This document shows positions 27,710 through 36,047 of a stretch of DNA of 64,000 nt, one piece after another. This stretch comes from CAVZBW01 sp963778465 (GTDB lineage: Bacteria; Actinomycetota; Acidimicrobiia; Acidimicrobiales; RAAP-2). The translations under genes and the position numbers were made by a program. The notes under the pieces were generated by a model that saw only the letters and a list, made by a program, of their open reading frames with translations, made no database searches and was not told the DNA's origin. How positions within the stretch are numbered: position 1 is the first letter of the stretch; each line of letters opens with the position of its first letter. The stretch lies in assembly GCA_963778465.1 (NCBI GenBank), contig CAVZUK010000003.1:496001-560000 (forward strand), read 5' to 3'.

Positions 27710-28927
27710 GTGAAGCGGAAGAACGAGGCCCTGTCGCACCTCGCCGCCTACGGGCCGCGGCGGCGCCGGATCTGGCCGTGGGTGACGGCGGCCGTCGTCG
27801 TCCTCGCGCTTGCCGCCGGAGGGGCCTGGTATGCGAGCAGCCGCGCCGGCTCGCCCAGCTCGGGCGCGGGGACCACCACGTCCACCACGGGTGCCGCGAG
27901 CGCCGGGGGGAGCGCCACCCCGGCCTTCGCGGTCGCCGCGGTCTCCCCGGCCAGCGGGACGAGCGGCGTGGCCTCCGACACGACGATCGCGGTGCACTTC
28001 ACGGCTCCGCTGCCCGGGGCGACGCCGACGGGCGCGGCGCTCCCCACGCTGCAGCCGGCGGTCGCCGGATCCTGGCACCGCTCGGCGCGCTCCACGCTCG
28101 AGTTCGTCCCCTCAGCGCCCTTCATCCCCGGGAGCACCGAGACACTGAGCATCCCGGGAGGTCCGGGGGGCGTGCAGGATGCCGCCGGACAATCGCTCCC
28201 GAGCACCGACACGGTCACCTTCGCGATCGCCCACGGGAGCGAGGAGCGACTGCAGCAGCTCCTCGCCTTGACCGGCTACCTCCCGCTGAGCTTCGCGCCG
28301 AGCGGGCCGGCGCCGCCTCCGGCGCAGGCGGCGATGCCCCAGGCCGGCGGCTTCACCTGGCGGTGGGCCGGGCTGCCCAGCTCCCTCACCTCGCTGTGGA
28401 CCGAGGGGTCCTCGAGCCCCATCACGAAGGGCGCCGTGATGGCCCTCCAGGACCAGAACAAGCTGTCGGTCGACGCCGTCGCCGGTCCCCAGGTGTGGTC
28501 CGTCCTGCTCAACGACGTCGCCAAGGGGACGACGGACCCGGCGCAGTACACCTACGTCGACGTCTCCAAGACCCTGCCCCAGTCGATGACGGTGTGGGTC
28601 GCCGGCACGCCCAAGTTCGCCAACATCCCCGTCAACACGGGAGCCCCCGGGGCGGACACGACCGACGGCGTGTACGAGGTCTTCGAGCACGTCACCTCGT
28701 CGGAGATGAAGGGCACGAACACGGACGGCAGCACCTACGACGACCCGAACGTGCCGTGGGCCAGCTACTTCAACGGGGGCGACGCCCTCCACGGGTTCGT
28801 GCGCGCCACCTACGGCTCCCCGCAGAGCAACGGGTGCGTCGAGATGTCGATCTCCGATGCCGCGGCGACCTGGCCTTACACGCCGATCGGCACGCTGGTC
28901 AACGTGGAGGGCCCGCCGGTCACGTGA
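27710..28927 (+). CDS. Membrane-anchored L,D-transpeptidase (YkuD)
   Basis: 405 residues from GTG 27710. A basic N-terminus precedes one membrane helix (WPWVTAAVVVLALAAGGAWY), then a Ser/Thr/Gly linker, an Ig-like Big_5-type domain (about residues 75-165), a peptidoglycan-binding-like segment and a C-terminal YkuD domain. The catalytic site is complete: HGFVRATYGSPQSNGCVEMS, with the nucleophilic Cys in NGC. It should form 3-3 cross-links in peptidoglycan outside the membrane. Compare with the homologue at 32722, which lacks this Cys. Confidence 0.9.
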   Translation: MKRKNEALSHLAAYGPRRRRIWPWVTAAVVVLALAAGGAWYASSRAGSPSSGAGTTTSTTGAASAGGSATPAFAVAAVSPASGTSGVASDTTIAVHFTAPLPGATPTGAALPTLQPAVAGSWHRSARSTLEFVPSAPFIPGSTETLSIPGGPGGVQDAAGQSLPSTDTVTFAIAHGSEERLQQLLALTGYLPLSFAPSGPAPPPAQAAMPQAGGFTWRWAGLPSSLTSLWTEGSSSPITKGAVMALQDQNKLSVDAVAGPQVWSVLLNDVAKGTTDPAQYTYVDVSKTLPQSMTVWVAGTPKFANIPVNTGAPGADTTDGVYEVFEHVTSSEMKGTNTDGSTYDDPNVPWASYFNGGDALHGFVRATYGSPQSNGCVEMSISDAAATWPYTPIGTLVNVEGPPVT

Positions 28928-29034
28928 TCTCGGCGGGCCGGGCCGGCGCGCGACCCTTGGCGACGGGCCGGGGCAGCAGGACCGCGGCCACGAGACCGAT
29001 GACGGCGATCGTCCCGAGTGCCGAGTCGAGCTCC
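28920..29034 (-). pseudogene. Possible 3' remnant of a membrane transporter
   Basis: On the minus strand a frame ending in TGA at 28920-28922 encodes LGTIAVIGLVAAVLLPRPVA plus a basic tail, like the last helix and tail of an MFS exporter. Upstream it runs into the GGTGCC tandem repeats and has no start or preceding helices. I read it as a truncated remnant; it could also be chance. Confidence 0.25.
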
Positions 29035-29095
29035 GGCCGGTGCCGGTGCCGGTGCCTTGCTGTTGCCGGTACCGGTGCCTCGCTGTTGCCGGTGT
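29035..29095. repeat. Tandem GGTGCC-rich repeats
   Basis: Two 23-bp copies at 29045-29067 and 29068-29090 differ at two positions. Both contain GGTGCC then GCTGTTGCC. They are preceded by shorter GGTGCC units. The array lies between the L,D-transpeptidase and the methyltransferase 3' ends. Confidence 0.85.
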
Positions 29096-29109
29096 CGAGG
29101 GCGGGACTC

Positions 29110-29968
29110 TCAGGTGCGTCCGCCCGGATCCGCTCCCCCCTTCCTGGCCAGCACCTCGCCGTGGGGGATCACGAAGGTGGCGTCGGGATCCTCGGCCCAG
29201 CGGCAGAAGGCGCGGGCGATCTCCGCCAGCTCGTCGGAGTCGCTCAGCCCGTAGTCCACGGCCTGCTCGGCCAGGGCGGAGAACTGCACCCTCTCGGCCC
29301 ACAGCCCGCCCCACCAGGCCCGGGTCTCGGGGTCGGCGTAGGTCCAGGTCGAGCTCGTCATGACCGGCTCGGTGAAGCCCGCCGCCCGTACCCAGCGGAG
29401 GAGGTGTCGCCCCGCGTCGGCCTCGGCGCCGTTGCGAGCCGTCACCTGGTGGTAGAGCTCCACCCATCTATCGAGCACGGGGTCCGCGGGCGCCCACATG
29501 AAGCCCCCGAAGTCGCCCTCACGGACGCCCAGCAGGCCGCCGACCCGCAGCACTCGGCGCATCTCGACGAGCGCGGCCACGGGATCGGAGAGGTGCTGGA
29601 GCACCTGGTGCGCATGGACGACGTCGAACGAATCGTCGTCGAAGGGGAGGGCGTAGACGTCGCCCTCCTGAAAGGTCACGTTCGCGACGCCCGATCTCTC
29701 GGCGGCGCGTCGCGACCACCTCCGGCGCCGAGTCGATCCCCACCACGCGGCCCGGTGCGACCCGGCGCCCGAGGTCGGCGGTGATGGTGCCCGGCCCGCA
29801 GCCGACGTCGAGCAGCTCGAGCCCCGGCGCGAGCCGACCGAGCAGGTAGCCGGCCGAGTTCTCCGCCGTCCGCCACTCGTGGCTGCGCAGCACGCTCGGA
29901 TGGTGGCCGTGGGTGTACCGGTCCGTCGGCGTGCGGGGCGCGTCCGGCTCCGGTCGAGCGTCTGCCAT
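29110..29968 (-). pseudogene. SAM-dependent methyltransferase, frameshifted
   Basis: Reading from ATG 29968, one frame gives the N-terminus and motif I (LELLDVGCGPGTITADLG, then VVGIDSAPEVVA). The rest of the class I methyltransferase (NVTFQEGDVYALPFDDDSFD, then LQHLSDPVAALVEMRRVLR) is in another frame. The switch lies at about 29700-29716. The interval is 859 bases, one more than a multiple of three, so a single inserted base explains it. The repaired protein would be about 285 residues, like UbiE/MenG-type enzymes. It may be a true pseudogene or a sequencing error in the GC-rich run. Confidence 0.8.
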
Positions 29969-30077
29969 GTGGGCAGTATGCGCGGTGGAGGTGCCATCAG
30001 ACAAGCTCGTCTTTCGCATGTCTGGATATAACGGGAGCTGATGCCAAGAGGGCCCGCCGGCGGCCTAGTTTGGGCCT

Positions 30078-30959
30078 ATGGCCCGGACGGAGTGGTTGCG
30101 GACCTTCGTCTCCGCCTACCAGGCGGGATCGATCAGCGAGGCCGCCCGGTTGCGACACCTCTCTCAGCCGGCGGCCACCAGCCACATTCGCTCGCTCGAG
30201 GCGGCGGCGGGCACGCCCTTGTTCGTGCGGCGGCGGGACGGGGTGGTGCCGACCGAGGAGGGCAGGCGGCTCTTCGCAGAGATCGCGGACCCCCTTGACC
30301 GCCTGAGCGGCGTCCTGGCGGGCCTGGACGGTGGCGCCCTCCCCGCCAGGCGGTCGCCGTTGCGCGTCGGCTCGAGCCCCGAGGTGTTCGCCGGGTTGGT
30401 GGTGGCCCGACTCGGCGTCGTGTCCTCGCCGATCACGGCGGTCTTCGGGTCCGACGAGGACCTGCTCGCCGGGGTGCTCCACGACGAGATCGACGTCGCC
30501 ATCACGCCGACCCCCGTGGCGCGCAAGGCGGTGGTCTCCGACGTCGTCGGTCACTACCGGTACGCGCTGGTCGCCCCGAGCACCGTGTCCGCACGCCCGG
30601 CATCGCTCGAGGACCTGGCCGCATCGGTGCGCGGCACGCCCTGGGTCGCGTACTCGAGCGACCTGCCGAGGACTCGACGCCTCTGGAAACAGCACCTCGG
30701 GCGGACCTTCGACGCCGACCTCCGCCTGGTGGCGCCGGACCTTCGCGTCGTCCTGTCCGCGGTGGAGGCCGGCCTCGGGACGAGCCTCCTGCCGACGCTG
30801 GTCTGCCGGCCGGCGATCGAGAGAGGGTCGGTGGTCGAGCCCATCTCCGTGCGGGAGCTGGTCGACCCACGGCCCCTGTGGGCGACCGCCCGGTCGAGCG
30901 TCGCCGACCAGCCCGAGGTGGCCGCACTGCTCTCGGCGCTCAGGCGGGCGGCGGGTTGA
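30078..30959 (+). CDS. LysR-family transcriptional regulator
   Basis: 293 residues from ATG 30078. The N-terminal winged helix is typical (WLRTFVSAYQAGSISEAARL, then LSQPAATSHIRSLE and GTPLFVRR). A periplasmic-binding-like effector domain follows. LysR proteins usually control a divergent gene; here the divergent gene is the broken methyltransferase, 109 bases away. Its 3' end overlaps the convergent hydrolase by 20 bases. The inducer is unknown. Confidence 0.92.
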   Translation: MARTEWLRTFVSAYQAGSISEAARLRHLSQPAATSHIRSLEAAAGTPLFVRRRDGVVPTEEGRRLFAEIADPLDRLSGVLAGLDGGALPARRSPLRVGSSPEVFAGLVVARLGVVSSPITAVFGSDEDLLAGVLHDEIDVAITPTPVARKAVVSDVVGHYRYALVAPSTVSARPASLEDLAASVRGTPWVAYSSDLPRTRRLWKQHLGRTFDADLRLVAPDLRVVLSAVEAGLGTSLLPTLVCRPAIERGSVVEPISVRELVDPRPLWATARSSVADQPEVAALLSALRRAAG

Positions 30960-31809
30960 GCCCTCCGGTCCCCTCGGACGCCACCTCGTCGAGGAAGGCC
31001 GACAGCGCGCCCCACCAACCCCTCGGGTTCTCGAACTGCGGGCTGTGCCCGGCGTCGGGGACGACGGCGAGGCTCGCACAGGCGATGGCGGCCGCCATTC
31101 GCTCGGAGGACCCGAGGAAGGCCGCGTCCTGCTCACCCACGACGACGAGCACCGGCATCCGTGGCGAGAGGCGGCGCAGGTCGTCGAGACGGTCGGGGAC
31201 CTCGATGAGCTCGCGCGCCAGGGCGGCGTACGCCGCGGGCGAGGTGGCGAGGAGCTTGCGCTCGGAGAATTCGGCGTAGCCGGGCCGCTCGGCGAGCAGT
31301 CGCCGGCCGGCCGGCGTGTCGAGCGGGGCGTCCTCCCCGGCGGTCGCCTCGGCGATGGCTCGGGTGCCGCCCGATCTCACCAGGTCGATCGCGAGATCGA
31401 CGGTCTCCCGGTCCAGGGTCTCGACCGGCCCGTGCCCGGTGTCCATCAGGATCAGGGCGGTGACGCACTCGGGACAGCGACCGACCATGAGCTGCGCCAC
31501 GTAGCCGCCCATCGAGTGGCCGAGCAGCGCGAACCGGTCCCAGCCGAGCCGGTCGACCAGCGCCCAGCCGTCCTCGGCGAAATTCGCGAGCGAGTAGGCG
31601 TCCTCTCCTTCGGGCTTCGAGCTCTCCCCGTGGCCCCGCTGGTCGGGAGCGACGGCGTGCCAACCCCGCTCGGCCAGGGCCGGCAGCCACTCGGTGAAGT
31701 CTTCCTTGGCTCCGCAAAAGCCGTGCAGCAGCAGGAGCGGTCGACCACCGACACCGGACTCCGCCACGGCGAGCTCGATCCCGTCGAGCCCGACGGTGCG
31801 ACGCGCCAC
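30940..31809 (-). CDS. Alpha/beta-fold hydrolase
   Basis: 289 residues from GTG 31809. The oxyanion motif LLLLHGFCGAKEDF, the nucleophile elbow LLGHSMGGYVA (Ser) and the terminal His in VVPDAGHSPQFENP complete the triad. The acid is likely the Asp in VVGEQDAAF. DQRGHGESSKP is typical of carboxylesterase, haloperoxidase or C-C hydrolase relatives. The substrate cannot be told. It converges on LysR with a 20-base overlap and follows the deacetylase gene by 12 bases on the same strand. Confidence 0.9.
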   Translation of the reverse strand: MARRTVGLDGIELAVAESGVGGRPLLLLHGFCGAKEDFTEWLPALAERGWHAVAPDQRGHGESSKPEGEDAYSLANFAEDGWALVDRLGWDRFALLGHSMGGYVAQLMVGRCPECVTALILMDTGHGPVETLDRETVDLAIDLVRSGGTRAIAEATAGEDAPLDTPAGRRLLAERPGYAEFSERKLLATSPAAYAALARELIEVPDRLDDLRRLSPRMPVLVVVGEQDAAFLGSSERMAAAIACASLAVVPDAGHSPQFENPRGWWGALSAFLDEVASEGTGGLNPPPA

Positions 31810-31821
31810 GGCCGGGCGCCT

Positions 31822-32703
31822 TCAGCCCATTGCCCGGGACGTGCCGAACATCTCGTCGAGGGTGACCGGCTCGAGGTTTCGCTGGGCGATGATGGACTCG
31901 ATCTGCGAGAAGAGCGAGAGGATCGTGGGCTGGTTGAGATGGCCGAGCATGATGGTGCCCGGCTGCAGCCACTGCTCGGCCAGCGACAGCAACGTCTGTG
32001 GGCTCTCCGGCGACGAATCGCCGAACGTGCCGTTCCACATGACGACCTGCGTGTAGCCGATCTCCGCGGCAGCCTGTATGACGCGTTGGTTGTAGTAGCC
32101 GTACGGGGGGCGGAAGTAGGGCCGGGCGGTCGTCCCGAAGGTCTGTTGGATCCAGGCCTCGTTGCGGTTGAGCTCGTTTTGGATGGCCGAGTCGGAAAGC
32201 GACAGCAAGTTGGCGTGGTCCCACGTGTGGTTGCCGATCTGCACCTGTTGGTTGGCCACCATCTGCCGAGTGGCTGCAACGATGGACGGGGTCCAGAGGT
32301 CGGAGTAGATCCCGTTGGGGTTCATCGTTAGATGGATGCCGGAGCTCTGCGCGAACTCGACGTACTTCGCGATGCAGTCTCCGCAGTAGCCGTCGTCGAC
32401 CGTGAGGGCGATCTGCTGCGTGGTCGCCGGAGCGTGCCAGAGAAGTTGCGGGGCACCAGGTCGCGGCGCCGGTATGTCGCCGAGCGTGAGCGGAGGCCCT
32501 CCGCCGGCGTCCGCCACGATGGGCGCCGGCCCCGCGACGGGGACCGAGGCGGCGCGCCTCACCCTGGTGCCGCTTGCCTGGCGGGTCCCGAGGCCGACGC
32601 CGGCCAATGCCAGTGCTGCGCCGCTGGCCACCAGCTTGAAGAACCTTCGTCGGCCCAGGCGCTCGGTGTCTCGGCACCCGTGGCACGGCGCGCCCGGAGT
32701 CAC
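31822..32703 (-). CDS. Polysaccharide deacetylase (NodB) with Tat-like signal
   Basis: 293 residues from GTG 32703. GTG 32739 is possible but would overlap the divergent gene at 32722. A twin-arginine-like signal, GRRRFFKLVASGAALALAG, leads the protein out of the cell. The NodB domain shows TVDDGY (catalytic and metal Asp), GNHTWDHANL (the H-x3-H metal pair) and YFRPPYGYYN. It should remove N- or O-acetyl groups from peptidoglycan or another polysaccharide. It is divergent from the L,D-transpeptidase-like gene, so both probably act on the cell wall. Confidence 0.9.
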   Translation of the reverse strand: MTPGAPCHGCRDTERLGRRRFFKLVASGAALALAGVGLGTRQASGTRVRRAASVPVAGPAPIVADAGGGPPLTLGDIPAPRPGAPQLLWHAPATTQQIALTVDDGYCGDCIAKYVEFAQSSGIHLTMNPNGIYSDLWTPSIVAATRQMVANQQVQIGNHTWDHANLLSLSDSAIQNELNRNEAWIQQTFGTTARPYFRPPYGYYNQRVIQAAAEIGYTQVVMWNGTFGDSSPESPQTLLSLAEQWLQPGTIMLGHLNQPTILSLFSQIESIIAQRNLEPVTLDEMFGTSRAMG

Positions 32704-32721
32704 GCCTTGCGATGATATGGC

Positions 32722-33591
32722 GTGCAAACGACCGGGCACGGTCCTCCGAGCGCTCGGACGTATCGGCGGCGACGGATCGGGGTGGCGCTGGCCGTCGTCC
32801 TGGTCCTCGTGGGGCTGGGCGCCGGGGTCTGGTACCTGGTGCGCGGGCGGACGCCGACGACCTCCCCGCCGACCGCCTCGGACAGGCGACAGCCCACGAC
32901 GGAGGTCCCACCCTGGACCTTTGTGGCTCTGGTCGGCCAGCCGACCCCGGCGTATGCGAGCCCCGAGTCCACGACGCCCACGCAGACGATCGCCCCCACC
33001 TGGGGCGGCGCACCCTCTGCGCTACCGGTCGTCGGGCAGAGGAAGGGCTGGTCGGAGGTCCGGCTGGTCGAGCGCCCCTCGGGGACCTCCACCGCGTGGC
33101 TCAAGTCCTCGAGCGTGACCTTTTCGCGAACTCCGTACCACGTGGTCGTCGACCTGGGCTCGACACGCGTCGTCCTGTTCGAGCGGTCCCGGGTCGTCCT
33201 GTGCGCCCCGGCGGGAGTCGGCACCGCCGACCATCCGACGCCCACCGGGCACTTCTTCGTCGCGCTCCTGGCGCGCTCCCCGAGCGCCGCCTACGGGCCG
33301 TTCGTCCTCGTCACGTCGGCCATGGCCGACACCGTGACCGACTGGCAGCAGTCGGGCGTGCCGGTCATCACGGTGGCGGGTCCGCTCGGCTCCGCGCCGG
33401 CGATCGGGCGCACGGGCGCCCGGGTCACGACCGGCGGGGTGCGGCTCCTCGACCAAGACCTCGAGCGGCTCCGCCCGCTGCCCGCGGGGACGCCGGTCGA
33501 CATCGCCAGCGCGGTGTCGCTGGCTCCGACGGCGCGCTCCACGCACTGCGAGCGCCGCGTTCCGGCGACCACGCGAGCCGTCGGGAGCTAG
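32722..33591 (+). CDS. L,D-transpeptidase-fold protein lacking the catalytic Cys
   Basis: 289 residues from GTG 32722. One N-terminal membrane helix (RIGVALAVVLVLVGLGAGVW) precedes a linker, an SH3-like segment and a YkuD-type domain: YHVVVDLGSTRVVLFE, AGVGTADHPTPTGHFFVALL, then IGRTGARVTTGGVRLLDQDL. In active enzymes the last block is SHGCIRL. Here the His is missing and Gly replaces Cys, with the frame intact, so the protein is probably not a transpeptidase. It may bind peptidoglycan or act as a pseudo-enzyme. It pairs divergently with a deacetylase. Confidence 0.78.
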   Translation: MQTTGHGPPSARTYRRRRIGVALAVVLVLVGLGAGVWYLVRGRTPTTSPPTASDRRQPTTEVPPWTFVALVGQPTPAYASPESTTPTQTIAPTWGGAPSALPVVGQRKGWSEVRLVERPSGTSTAWLKSSSVTFSRTPYHVVVDLGSTRVVLFERSRVVLCAPAGVGTADHPTPTGHFFVALLARSPSAAYGPFVLVTSAMADTVTDWQQSGVPVITVAGPLGSAPAIGRTGARVTTGGVRLLDQDLERLRPLPAGTPVDIASAVSLAPTARSTHCERRVPATTRAVGS

Positions 33592-33635
33592 TCCCGTCGT
33601 CACCCTTCGGCGCCCACCCGTACGATCTCGGGCGC

Positions 33636-34085
33636 ATGGTCGACTGCTTTGCCTGCGCCCTCTCGGAGGACCGGTTGCCGCTTCCCGGCGGTCTCATCTT
33701 CCGTACCGACCGCTGGCTCGTCGAGCACTGCGTGGGTTCCCTCGGACTGGGCACCCTCGTCGTCAAGCCCGAGCGGCACGTGACGATGGTCGCCGCGCTC
33801 GATGACGGGGAGGTCCGTGAGCTCGGCCCGCTGTTGCGGCAGGCATCGTCGGTGGCGAGGCGGCTCGTCGGCGCCGACCAGGTCTACAGCTGCCTCTGGT
33901 CCCATGCCGGGGGCGTCCCGGTCCACGTCCACTACGTGATCCAGCCCGTGACTCGGGCACAGATGGCCGACTACGGCTCGCTCGGGCCGGCGCTCCAGGC
34001 CGAGATGCTCTCGACGGGCCCGGTCCCGGATCCCCGCGACGTCGACCGCATCGCCCATCGTGCACGGCGGCTGTTCACGTCGTGA
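33636..34085 (+). CDS. HIT-family protein
   Basis: 149 residues from ATG 33636. The N-terminal CFACALSEDRLPLPGG looks like the zinc-finger start of HIT hydrolases. VKPERHVTMVAALDDGE is the middle strand. The active site reads VHVHYVIQP, where the usual motif is HxHxH; the central nucleophilic His is present but the third is replaced by Val. Nucleotide hydrolase or transferase activity is therefore likely but unproven. The 3' end overlaps the convergent flavin oxidoreductase gene by 11 bases. Confidence 0.82.
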   Translation: MVDCFACALSEDRLPLPGGLIFRTDRWLVEHCVGSLGLGTLVVKPERHVTMVAALDDGEVRELGPLLRQASSVARRLVGADQVYSCLWSHAGGVPVHVHYVIQPVTRAQMADYGSLGPALQAEMLSTGPVPDPRDVDRIAHRARRLFTS

Positions 34086-35286
34086 CGCCGGCAAAACCCG
34101 GCCGCTCGCCCAGCGGGACGAGCACGCAGTGGGTGCCGCTGTAGATCGTCGGCATGCACTTGTTGCAGTGAACGCAGAGGCCCTCGGTCGAGGTTCCGTC
34201 CTGCCAGCGCCGGGGCAGGTCCGGCTCCCGGAGCAGGGCGCGACCGAGGGCCACGAAGGCAAAGCCGTCGTCGAGGGCGTCCCGGACGGTCTCGATGCGG
34301 TTGATCCCCCCGAGCAGCACGATCGGCAGGTCGAGCGCCTCCCGGAACTGCCGCGCGTACGGGCGGAAGAACGCCTCTTCGAACGGGTAGGTCGGCAGGA
34401 AGCGAGAACCCATCAGCTTGAAGCCGCTGCGCAGCGGCTGCGGGAAGGCCTGGGCCATCTCCTCGACGGGTGCGTCGCCCCGGAACAGGTACATCGGGTT
34501 CTTGAGCGAGCTCCCGCCCGTCAGCTCGAGGGCGTCGAGCACGCCGTCGGACTCGAGCAGGCGAGCCGCCTCGAGGCTGTCGTTCAGCCAGATCCCGCCG
34601 GGGAACCCGTCGACCATGTTGAGCTTGGCGATCACCGCCATCGACGGCCCGACGGCCTCGCGCACGGCCCGCACCACCTGGCGGGGGAAGGCGACCCGGT
34701 TGGCGACGCTCCCGCCCCACCGATCGGTCCGGTGGTTGAGGCCCGGGCTGAGGAAGGCGCTCAGGAGGTAGCTGTGCCCGAGGTGCACCTCCACGGCGTC
34801 GAACCCGGCCTCCTGGAGGAGCGCCGCGGCGCGGGCGAAGTCCCCGGTGATCCTCTCGATGTCGTCCTCGCCGACGGCCTTGGTGAACCTGAGGGCCATG
34901 GGGCTGAAGGTCCGCGACGGTGCGAGGCCGGTCCGCCCGGTCCCCGCCGCAACGGGGCCGGCGTGACCGATCTGTGCGGACACCGCGGCTCCCTCCGCGT
35001 GCACCGCCTCGGCCAACCGGCGCAGGCCGGGAACCGCCTCGGGCCGCACGACGATCTCGGCCGGCGCGCCCTGACCGTCCGGCGAGACGGCGAGGTACGC
35101 GACCGTCGTCATGCCGATCCCTCCGGCGGCCATGACCCGGTGGAAGTCGACCAGCCGGTCGCTCACGAGGTTGTCGACCGCCATGCCCTCGAAGGTCGCC
35201 GCCTTGAGCAACCGGTTCCGCAGCCGGAGGGGTCCGAGCTGGGCCGGAGCGAAAGGGTCGGATGCGCCGGGCTGATCACCAACCAT
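34075..35286 (-). CDS. Old-yellow-enzyme-type NADH:flavin oxidoreductase
   Basis: 403 residues from ATG 35286. FMN-binding TIM barrel with RNRLLKAATFEGMA at the start, VSAQIGHAGP, the catalytic pair in EVHLGHSYLLSAFLSP, and HRTDRWGGS, all typical of OYE/2,4-dienoyl-CoA reductase relatives. The C-terminus has CVHCNKCMPTIYSGTHC, matching the four-Cys iron-sulfur motif of dienoyl-CoA-reductase-type OYEs. The second domain of those larger enzymes is absent, so this may be a stand-alone reductase with a 4Fe-4S cluster. It probably reduces enones or enoyl groups. Confidence 0.9.
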   Translation of the reverse strand: MVGDQPGASDPFAPAQLGPLRLRNRLLKAATFEGMAVDNLVSDRLVDFHRVMAAGGIGMTTVAYLAVSPDGQGAPAEIVVRPEAVPGLRRLAEAVHAEGAAVSAQIGHAGPVAAGTGRTGLAPSRTFSPMALRFTKAVGEDDIERITGDFARAAALLQEAGFDAVEVHLGHSYLLSAFLSPGLNHRTDRWGGSVANRVAFPRQVVRAVREAVGPSMAVIAKLNMVDGFPGGIWLNDSLEAARLLESDGVLDALELTGGSSLKNPMYLFRGDAPVEEMAQAFPQPLRSGFKLMGSRFLPTYPFEEAFFRPYARQFREALDLPIVLLGGINRIETVRDALDDGFAFVALGRALLREPDLPRRWQDGTSTEGLCVHCNKCMPTIYSGTHCVLVPLGERPGFAGVTT

Positions 35287-35309
35287 CGGGCGAGGCTATC
35301 CGCACCCGT

Positions 35310-35900
35310 TCACCCCATCGTCTTGGAGCCGTCGATGCTCTCCCGGAGGATGTCGGCATGGCCCGCGTGCTGCGCCGTCTCGGCCAGGATGTGGAGCAGC
35401 ACCCGGCGAGCGCTCCAGCTGGACTGCTCGAACCACGGCGCTTCCGGGAGGGGTTGCGACCGGTCGAGGTCGGGCAGGGTCCGCACCAGCTCGTCGGTGC
35501 GCTCGCCCACCTCCTCGTAGAAGCCGAGGACCCCGGCGAGGGTCTCACCCTCGAGCATCCGGAAGGAGTCGGCGTGCGTCTCGGCGCTGCTCTCGTCCCA
35601 GCTGCCCATCGCGCTCGGGCCCTGGACGATGAAGCTGGCCCATCCGAGCTCGACCTGTGCCACGTGCTTGACGAGCCCGCCGAGGCACAGCTCGCTCACC
35701 GTCGTGCGCCTCGCCGCCTGCTCGTCCGTCAGCCCGCTCACGGTGTGCCGCAGGAAGAACCGCTGCTTGCCCAGGACCTGGAGGAGGTCGGCCCGTTCCC
35801 CACCGGCCTCCGCACCCACCTCGACGGCCGGCTCCGTGGCCACCTCCGTGGCCACTTGCCCGCCCACCTGCCCGCCCACTTCGTTCGGTGCGTCGTTCAT
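35310..35900 (-). CDS. DinB-family protein
   Basis: 196 residues from ATG 35900, chosen because ACGGAGGAG lies right upstream. The first 35 residues are a low-complexity run of GGQVGGQVATEVATE repeats. The four-helix DinB domain follows. Its metal-binding histidines are visible in VKHVAQVE and in AETAQHAGHADILRE. Actinobacterial members include mycothiol-dependent and S-transferase enzymes, so thiol-linked detoxification is possible. It precedes the flavin oxidoreductase by 23 bases on the same strand. Confidence 0.85.
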   Translation of the reverse strand: MNDAPNEVGGQVGGQVATEVATEPAVEVGAEAGGERADLLQVLGKQRFFLRHTVSGLTDEQAARRTTVSELCLGGLVKHVAQVELGWASFIVQGPSAMGSWDESSAETHADSFRMLEGETLAGVLGFYEEVGERTDELVRTLPDLDRSQPLPEAPWFEQSSWSARRVLLHILAETAQHAGHADILRESIDGSKTMG

Positions 35901-36047
35901 CGCTCCTCCGTTTCTCGCCGCCAACCGGCTACCTGTGGAGCATCCTGACGCAGTAAATCGGCCATCCAGTGGCCAGTTTGGATCCTGATCCCAGCACGCG
36001 TGCCGTAGGCGCCGACCTCGACGGGCGACCCGCGGGCCACGCTCGGC

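Noticed and set aside
25391..28078. An 895-codon minus-strand open frame antisense to the ATPase/TPR gene
   Set aside because: Composition (Arg, Gly, His, Asp rich) and lack of any motif show it to be an antisense shadow.
24238..29784. A very long open frame (over 1,800 codons) on the plus strand overlapping the signalling gene and the L,D-transpeptidase
   Set aside because: It is an out-of-phase shadow caused by high G+C. Its translation is Arg/Gly/Pro-rich with no domains, while the overlapped frames encode clear families.
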